A stretch of DNA of 64,000 bases, taken from contig NZ_JRUD01000002.1 in assembly GCF_000802425.1 (NCBI RefSeq), positions 124,001 to 188,000 on the forward strand, given 5' to 3'. This DNA is from Pseudomonas flexibilis (GTDB taxonomy: Bacteria > Pseudomonadota > Gammaproteobacteria > Pseudomonadales > Pseudomonadaceae). Under the pieces are notes generated by a model. It saw only the letters and a list, made by a program, of their open reading frames with translations, was not told the DNA's origin and did not search any database. Of the stretch, positions 58,946 through 64,000 are shown piece by piece (the stretch's first letter is position 1; every line of letters begins with the position of its first letter). Position numbers and translations under genes: made by a program.

Positions 58946-59778
58946 ATTTCATCGTTCTGTTGCTGGTGCTCTGGATCGAAAAGTTTTCTGGCTGGCGCCG
59001 TCGCGTGCAGCAGGACGGACCCTGGCTGCGCCTGTTGAGTCGGGTGGAACGCCGGCCGGGTCTGGCGCAGCACCCCTGGCTGCTGTTGCTGGCACTGCTG
59101 CTGCCGCCGCTGCTGGTGCTGGCCGTGTTGCTCTGGCTGCTGCAGCCGGTTGTCTACGGCTGGCTGGCCTTGCCGGTCCACCTGCTGGTGCTGCTGTACA
59201 GCCTGGGCCGCAGCGATGTGCAGGCCGCGCTGGGCGCGTTCCGGGATGCCTGGCGGCGCGAGGAGCTGGAAACCGCCTCGCTGGCTGCCGAGCGCGACCT
59301 GCAGGTGCGTGCCGAGGGCCCCGACGAACTGCTGCCGGCGGTACAGGAACGGCTGGGCTGGCAGGCCCACGAGACCTTCTTCGCCGTCATCTTTTGGTAC
59401 GCGCTGCTCGGCCCGCTGGCCGCGCTGGCGTATCGGCTGCTTGCCCTGATCGAGGCGCAGGCCTCGGCACAGGCCCTGCGCGAGTTGGCCGGCCAGCTTC
59501 GTCATGCGCTGGACTGGCTGCCGGCTCGCGCCCTGGCGGCCAGCATGGGGCTGGTGGGCAACTTCGTGGCGGTCAACCGGGTGCTGCTGCCGGAGTTGCT
59601 GAACTGGCATCTGCCCGCCGAGCGGCTGGTGGGCGCGGCGCTGCGTGCCGCCGGCGAATGCCAGGGCGCCCCCCGGGGCGAGGCCGGCGCAGAAAGCCTG
59701 GATGCGCTCTGGCAGCTGCTGGTGCGCACCGCGGTGCTCTGGTACGCGGTATTTGCCCTGTGGATCCTGCTGGTCTGA
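58942..59778 (+). CDS. ampE: AmpE, regulatory signalling membrane protein
   Basis: A 278-residue inner membrane protein with four hydrophobic helices and two cytoplasmic loops. Starts MNFIVLLLVLWIEKFSGWRR; HETFFAVIFWYALLGPLAALAYRLL is one conserved helix region. It accompanies ampD in an operon; it was long proposed as a sensor for beta-lactamase induction and its role is still uncertain. Confidence 0.94.
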   Translation: MNFIVLLLVLWIEKFSGWRRRVQQDGPWLRLLSRVERRPGLAQHPWLLLLALLLPPLLVLAVLLWLLQPVVYGWLALPVHLLVLLYSLGRSDVQAALGAFRDAWRREELETASLAAERDLQVRAEGPDELLPAVQERLGWQAHETFFAVIFWYALLGPLAALAYRLLALIEAQASAQALRELAGQLRHALDWLPARALAASMGLVGNFVAVNRVLLPELLNWHLPAERLVGAALRAAGECQGAPRGEAGAESLDALWQLLVRTAVLWYAVFALWILLV

Positions 59779-59927
59779 GTTCTGCGACGGGCTCGCCGCC
59801 GTTTACCTTTAGTTACCCACCCTGGAGTCGATATCGTTTATAGATGAGGCAGTTTGCCATCGCGACGACGGGTCGCGTGCAAGGTCTGCGTGGCAAGCCC
59901 TGCTAATAAGAATAAGAGGGATCTCTC

Positions 59928-61937
59928 ATGAAGGCGCTGCTGTATCCAGCCATGCGGCTGATGGACCGGCTTGGCTTCGGCATGAAGTTCGGGCTGATCA
60001 GTGTCGTGTTCTTCCTGCCTATTCTCGTCACCAGTTTCTACCTGCTGCGCGATGCCTACGTGCAGTACGGGCAGACCGAGCGGGCCCGCAACAGCCTGGT
60101 GCTGCTGGATGCCGCGCTCGAAGCCCGCCGCGGCCTCGAGGATTTCAAGGGCCTTCTGGCGATCCGCGCCACCGAGCCGCAGCATGACAAGGCGCTGCTC
60201 GACAGCCGCATCAGCGAGCTGCAGCAGCGGCTGCGCCAACAGCTGCAGGCGCTACCTACCAACATGTTCCCGCTCGCGGTGCGGGCAGTGCTGGACCAGG
60301 AGCGCAGCGCCCTGGCGAGCCAGTTGCAAGCCGTGGCGGACGAGCCGTCCCAGCACAACAAGGCGGAAAACGCCGAGCGCCTGTACACGGCCGCCCAGGT
60401 GTTCATCAACCGAATCGTCAACGACAGCGGTCTGGGGCAGGACGCCGAGACGGATGTGCGCCAGCGCATCGAGCTGCTCAGTCGCGACACCGCTGAAGTC
60501 ACCGGGCTGCTGGGGCAGTTGCGCGCCATTGGCGCGGCGGCGCTGGGTCAAGGCGTACTGCATTCCAATGACAGCATGCGCCTGGACGAATTGCTGGTCG
60601 CCCTGGAAAAGCTCCAGGGTGCCTACGCCCTGCAGCTGGAGCCCGTGCGTCAAGGCGTGCTGGCGTCCCACGCGGACGCCAGCCTGAAAAGCCTCGGGGA
60701 GCTGGCCGTCCGGCTGGAGGATGAGGTGGTGATGTCCGACAGCCTCAGCACACCCTGGCCCGAGTTCTTCGACGGGATGGGCCGCCTGTTGGCGCATACC
60801 CACGCGCTGGAGGATGCCAGCCTGCAGCGGCTGGACCAGAGCCTGGCCGAGCGCCTGGATGCGCAGCGTATTCGCATGTTCGGCCTGCTGGCCGCCATGC
60901 TCGGCGCCCTGCTGTTGATCGCCTACCTGTACGGTGCTTTCTACCTGTCGATCCGCCAGACCCTGCAGGCCCTGCGCGGGGTCATGCAGCAGGTGGCGGC
61001 CGGTGACATGACGGTCAGCTTTCAGGCCGCCAGCCGCGACGAGCTGGCCGAGCTGGGGCAGGACTTCAGCACCAGCGTGGCCCAGGTGCGTTCGCTGATC
61101 GAGCGCGTCGCGCAGACCGCCGCCGAGGTGGAGGGACAGGCGCAGCGCGTCGAGCAGATCTCCAGCCAGAGCAGCCAGGCGGTGCGCGAGCAGCGCGAGC
61201 GTATCGACCAGGTCGCCACGGCGATGAACGAAATGTCCGCCACCGCCCAGGAGGTGGCGCGCAGCGCCGCCACGGCGGTGAGCAACGCCCAGGGCGTCAA
61301 CCGGGAGAGTCATGCCGGGCGCGAACTGGTGGGCAAGCAGGTGCAGGAGATTCAGCAGCTGGCTGCAGGCCTCGATCGCGCGGTGGCGAGCATCAACCGG
61401 CTGGCCGCCGACAGCCAGGCCATCGGTCAGGTGCTGGACGTGATCAAGGGTGTGGCCGAACAGACCAACCTGCTGGCGCTCAACGCCGCCATCGAGGCGG
61501 CCCGCGCCGGTGAGCAGGGGCGTGGCTTCGCGGTGGTCGCCGACGAGGTGCGCAGCCTGGCGCAACGCACCCAGCAGTCCACGGCGGAAATCGAACAGAT
61601 GATCGTCCGCCTGCGCGAAGGCGTGAACGCGGCCGTCGACGGCATGCACGCCAGCCATAGTCAGGCGGATGCCACCGCAGGCCACTCCGATGCAGTGCAG
61701 CAGGCCCTGGAGAACATCCTTGCCGCGGTCAGCGCCATCGTCGACCAGAACCAGCAGATTGCCGCCGCCGTCGAGCAACAGACTGCCGTGGCGCACGACA
61801 TCGACCAGAACATCGTGCAGATCAGCCAGGCCGGCGAGCGCACCTCCGAAGGCGCGTCGCAGGCCGAACAGGCCAGCCGCGAACTGTCGGGTTCGGTGGC
61901 CCGGCTGCGGCAGCTGATCGGTACGTTCAAGGTGTGA
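59928..61937 (+). CDS. Methyl-accepting chemotaxis protein
   Basis: A 669-residue transducer: TM1 (about 22-42; [18 protein letters not shown]), a 270-residue periplasmic helical sensor, TM2 (about 312-334; [19 protein letters not shown]), HAMP, and a cytoplasmic region with [41 protein letters not shown] in parts. Ligand unknown. It follows ampE in the same direction, with 149 bases between, an order that in P. aeruginosa leads to PA4520. AGAGGG precedes ATG 59928. It ends in a C-terminal RQLIGTFKV with no CheR-binding pentapeptide. Confidence 0.92.
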   Translation: MKALLYPAMRLMDRLGFGMKFGLISVVFFLPILVTSFYLLRDAYVQYGQTERARNSLVLLDAALEARRGLEDFKGLLAIRATEPQHDKALLDSRISELQQRLRQQLQALPTNMFPLAVRAVLDQERSALASQLQAVADEPSQHNKAENAERLYTAAQVFINRIVNDSGLGQDAETDVRQRIELLSRDTAEVTGLLGQLRAIGAAALGQGVLHSNDSMRLDELLVALEKLQGAYALQLEPVRQGVLASHADASLKSLGELAVRLEDEVVMSDSLSTPWPEFFDGMGRLLAHTHALEDASLQRLDQSLAERLDAQRIRMFGLLAAMLGALLLIAYLYGAFYLSIRQTLQALRGVMQQVAAGDMTVSFQAASRDELAELGQDFSTSVAQVRSLIERVAQTAAEVEGQAQRVEQISSQSSQAVREQRERIDQVATAMNEMSATAQEVARSAATAVSNAQGVNRESHAGRELVGKQVQEIQQLAAGLDRAVASINRLAADSQAIGQVLDVIKGVAEQTNLLALNAAIEAARAGEQGRGFAVVADEVRSLAQRTQQSTAEIEQMIVRLREGVNAAVDGMHASHSQADATAGHSDAVQQALENILAAVSAIVDQNQQIAAAVEQQTAVAHDIDQNIVQISQAGERTSEGASQAEQASRELSGSVARLRQLIGTFKV

Positions 61938-61968
61938 ACGGGCGAACCGTATGCGCGGGGTCGCCGCG

Positions 61969-61992
61969 TAGGGTGGGCAACGCCGCCCTACG
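61969..61992. repeat. GTAGGGTGGGCAACG hairpin overlapping the tatD stop
   Basis: GTAGGGTGGGCAACGCCGCCCTAC is an imperfect palindrome of the dispersed family. On the minus strand its TAG (positions 61988-61990) is the stop codon of the TatD-family gene. Confidence 0.8.
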
Positions 61993-62770
61993 CGGACCAG
62001 CCAAACAGCCGGCAGCTGTTGCGATAGCCGGCCTCGGCCAGTGCCTCGGGTTCGACGCCCATGAGCTTCGCCAGCTCCGTGCAGAGGGCCGGCAGGAATT
62101 CCGGGCTGTTGCGCTGGCCCGGATGACTGGCCGGGGCCATGTCCGGGGCATCGGTTTCCAGCACTACATCCTCCAGCGAAAGTTGCGCCAGCATTCGGTG
62201 CATACGCTTGGCCTGCGGCCAGGTGCCGGCGCCGCCCAGCCCCAGGAAGAAGCCCAGGCGGCGGTATTCCCGTGCTTCCTCGGAACTGCCACTGAAGGCA
62301 TGCACGATGCCGCCGCGCGGCACCCGCAGGCGCTTGAGCATGGCGATCACGTCGGCGTGGGCGCGGCGCACATGCAGCAAAGCCGGCAGCTCGAATTCGC
62401 GTGCCAGTTGCAGCTGGGCTTCGAACAGTGCCTGCTGGGCCGGCTTGTCCGGCTGTTCAAGGTAGTAGTCCAGGCCGATCTCGCCCACCGCGCAGAGTTT
62501 CTCGTGGCCGGCATGCCGCGCCAGGCGCTCGCGCAGTTGCGTCAGATGCTCGGGGCGATGCCGGTCGAGGAAGCAGGGGTGCAGGCCTAAGCTGGCGTGC
62601 AGTCCGTCCTCGGCGCAGGCCAGCGACCACAACCTGTCCCAGTGATCCTCGCTGACGCCGATCAGCACCTGGCGCTGGACGCCCAGTGCCCGGCTGCGCG
62701 CCAGTACGGCGGCGCGGTCGGCGTCGAACTCGGGAAAATCCAGGTGGTTGTGGGTGTCGATATAGCGCAT
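61988..62770 (-). CDS. TatD family metal-dependent hydrolase
   Basis: A 260-residue amidohydrolase-fold nuclease. DTHNHLDF holds the first two metal histidines; GEIGLDYY, the metal glutamate; LLHVRRAHAD, and ETDAPDM, the metal aspartate. TatD proteins are 3'-5' DNA exonucleases linked to repair. ATG 62770 (MRYIDTHNHLDF) matches the family; a longer open frame upstream is antisense to the next gene. It ends in TAG supplied by a repeat. Confidence 0.93.
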   Translation of the reverse strand: MRYIDTHNHLDFPEFDADRAAVLARSRALGVQRQVLIGVSEDHWDRLWSLACAEDGLHASLGLHPCFLDRHRPEHLTQLRERLARHAGHEKLCAVGEIGLDYYLEQPDKPAQQALFEAQLQLAREFELPALLHVRRAHADVIAMLKRLRVPRGGIVHAFSGSSEEAREYRRLGFFLGLGGAGTWPQAKRMHRMLAQLSLEDVVLETDAPDMAPASHPGQRNSPEFLPALCTELAKLMGVEPEALAEAGYRNSCRLFGWSA

Positions 62771-62899
62771 GGCGCACAGGATAGCGCGCACGGGCGCGCG
62801 CCGGGAGGCAGCGCTCCGCGTCGCGCCTTGCCGTGACTCGGGCAGGGCGCCAGAATGCCGCAACCGTCGCGGCCGCTGCCGCTCCTGCAAGGATTCCCG

Positions 62900-64000
62900 A
62901 TGTCTGATTTCGCCGCCCTGCTGCGCCTGTCCCCCGAAGCCCTGACCCGACCCTGTGATCCCAAGCAATTCCGCTTCGCCAGTACCGATGAACTGGAGCC
63001 GTTTCGCGGCGTGCTGGGGCAGGAGCGGGCGGTGGAGGCGCTGCAGTTCGGCGTGGCCATGCCGCGGCCGGGCTACAACCTGTTCGTCATGGGGGAGCCG
63101 GGCACCGGGCGTTTCTCCTTCGTGCAGCGCTATCTGAAGGCCGAGGCCAAACGCCTGCAGGCGCCGGCGGACTGGGTCTATGTGAACAATTTCGATGAGC
63201 CGCGCGAGCCGCGCGTGCTCGAGCTGCCCGCCGGCACGGCGGCGGCGTTCATCGCCGACCTGGAAGCGCTGATCGATAACCTGCTGGCCACTTTCCCGGC
63301 GGTGTTCGAACAGCCCAGCTATCAGCAGAAGAAGAGCGCCATCGACCGTGCCTTCAACCAGCGCTATGACCAGGCCCTGGACATCATCGAGAAGTTGGCG
63401 CTGGAGCGGGGCATCGCTCTGTACCGGGATAGCGCCAACGTCGCCTTCACGCCGATGAAGGATGGCAAGGCGCTGGACGAGGCGGAGTTCGCCCAACTGC
63501 CGGAGGCCGAGCGCGAGCGCTTCCACAGCGACATCAGTCACCTGGAAGAGCGGCTCAACGAGGAGCTTTCCAGCCTGCCGCAATGGAAGCGCGAAAGCAG
63601 CAACCGACTGCGCCAGCTCAACGAGGAAACCATCACCCTGGCCTTGCAGCCGCTGCTGGCGCCGCTGTCGGAGAAGTACGCGGAAAACGCCGGGGTCGGT
63701 GCCTACCTGCAGGCCATGCAGGTCAACCTGCTGCGCACCGTGCTGGAAACCCTGGTGGACGAGAGCCGCACCGACGTGCAGAAGCGCAACGACCTGCAGG
63801 AGCTGTATGCCCCCGGGCTGGTGGTCGCCCAGCCGCTGGACGGCGGCGCGCCGGTGGTGTTCGAGCCGCACCCGACCTACGACAACCTGTTCGGGCGCAT
63901 CGAGTACAGCACGGACCAGGGTGCCCTCTATACCAGCTACCGGCAGTTGCGCCCCGGCGCGCTGCATCGGGCCAACGGCGGCTACCTGATCGTCGAGGCC
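62900..64000 (+). CDS. Lon-like ATP-dependent protease/AAA ATPase, 5' part
   Basis: The first 367 residues of a larger gene that runs past the right edge. MSDFAALLRLSPEALTRPCDP is the start, followed by LEPFRGVLGQERAVEALQFGVAMPRPGYNLFVMGEPGTGR, with a Walker A-like GEPGTGRFS, then a long helical insertion. This fits the Lon-related LonB/AAA family found in many pseudomonads. The protease domain is not visible in the window. GCAAGGA precedes ATG 62900. Confidence 0.88.
   Translation, partial: MSDFAALLRLSPEALTRPCDPKQFRFASTDELEPFRGVLGQERAVEALQFGVAMPRPGYNLFVMGEPGTGRFSFVQRYLKAEAKRLQAPADWVYVNNFDEPREPRVLELPAGTAAAFIADLEALIDNLLATFPAVFEQPSYQQKKSAIDRAFNQRYDQALDIIEKLALERGIALYRDSANVAFTPMKDGKALDEAEFAQLPEAERERFHSDISHLEERLNEELSSLPQWKRESSNRLRQLNEETITLALQPLLAPLSEKYAENAGVGAYLQAMQVNLLRTVLETLVDESRTDVQKRNDLQELYAPGLVVAQPLDGGAPVVFEPHPTYDNLFGRIEYSTDQGALYTSYRQLRPGALHRANGGYLIVEA

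Noticed and set aside
62771-63967. Upstream extension of the tatD frame to 659 residues
   Set aside because: The extension is antisense to the Lon-like gene; the TatD family start is MRYIDTHNHLDF at 62770.

Overview
The window is a very GC-rich, densely coded stretch of chromosome that reads as Pseudomonas. Evidence is the set of neighbour groups seen in pseudomonads: speA next to a Sui1-type yciH, NUDIX and DUF2333 genes; ampD-ampE followed by a chemotaxis transducer; leucine dehydrogenase followed by an E1alpha-E1beta-E2 set; mpl-ubiX; and a BfiSR-like two-component pair beside acyl-CoA genes. It looks related to the P. aeruginosa/alcaligenes side of the genus, but species cannot be fixed by eye. 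There are no phage genes, transposases, CRISPR arrays, rRNA or tRNA genes.

Layout. 1-7.8 kb: end of hrpB, an SDR dehydrogenase, a YciC-like membrane protein, a NYN-domain protein, an RhlE-type helicase, a flavoprotein, a small-protein locus with a candidate Anr/FNR box, and a SirB1-family gene. 7.9-12.3 kb: leucine dehydrogenase plus a 2-oxoacid dehydrogenase E1/E2 operon. 12.3-19 kb: yebG with a LexA box, psiE, flavohaemoglobin hmp, YjdM, a dihaem cytochrome c, a WHy lipoprotein, a PhyH dioxygenase and the aldehyde dehydrogenase exaC. 19-23 kb: mpl, ubiX and a second-type FtsH. 23-32 kb: a leftward acyl-CoA metabolism operon (synthetase, NCS2 permease, acyl-CoA dehydrogenase) and an MBL hydrolase, divergent from the two-component pair. 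32-46.7 kb: methyltransferase, beta-barrel protein, MORN/C13-peptidase lipoprotein, LrgA/LrgB pair, LON-domain protein, DedA-PAP2 fusion, chemotaxis transducer, DUF2333/NUDIX/yciH/speA and a MATE transporter. 46.8-54.4 kb: YwqK-like protein, xseB-ispA without dxs, TauE/SafE, a solute-binding lipoprotein overlapping a GGDEF-EAL gene, and an SH3-domain protein. 54.4-64 kb: a candidate Rsm-type small RNA, ppa, mtfA, a CoA-transferase, ampD-ampE, a chemotaxis transducer, tatD and the start of a Lon-like ATPase gene.

The strongest non-coding signal is a dispersed intergenic repeat whose arms read GTAGGG(T/C)GG...CC(A/G)CC. It occurs in more than a dozen gaps, often facing itself as a long inverted repeat, and it supplies the TAG stop codon of several genes. 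A second repeat of REP type occurs at 14.6 and 20.5 kb. The observations most worth following are the Rsm-like small RNA, the binding-protein/GGDEF-EAL pair, the MORN-caspase-like lipoprotein, and the repeat family with its stop-codon overlap. Functions are inferred from reading the translated sequence; no database search was run.
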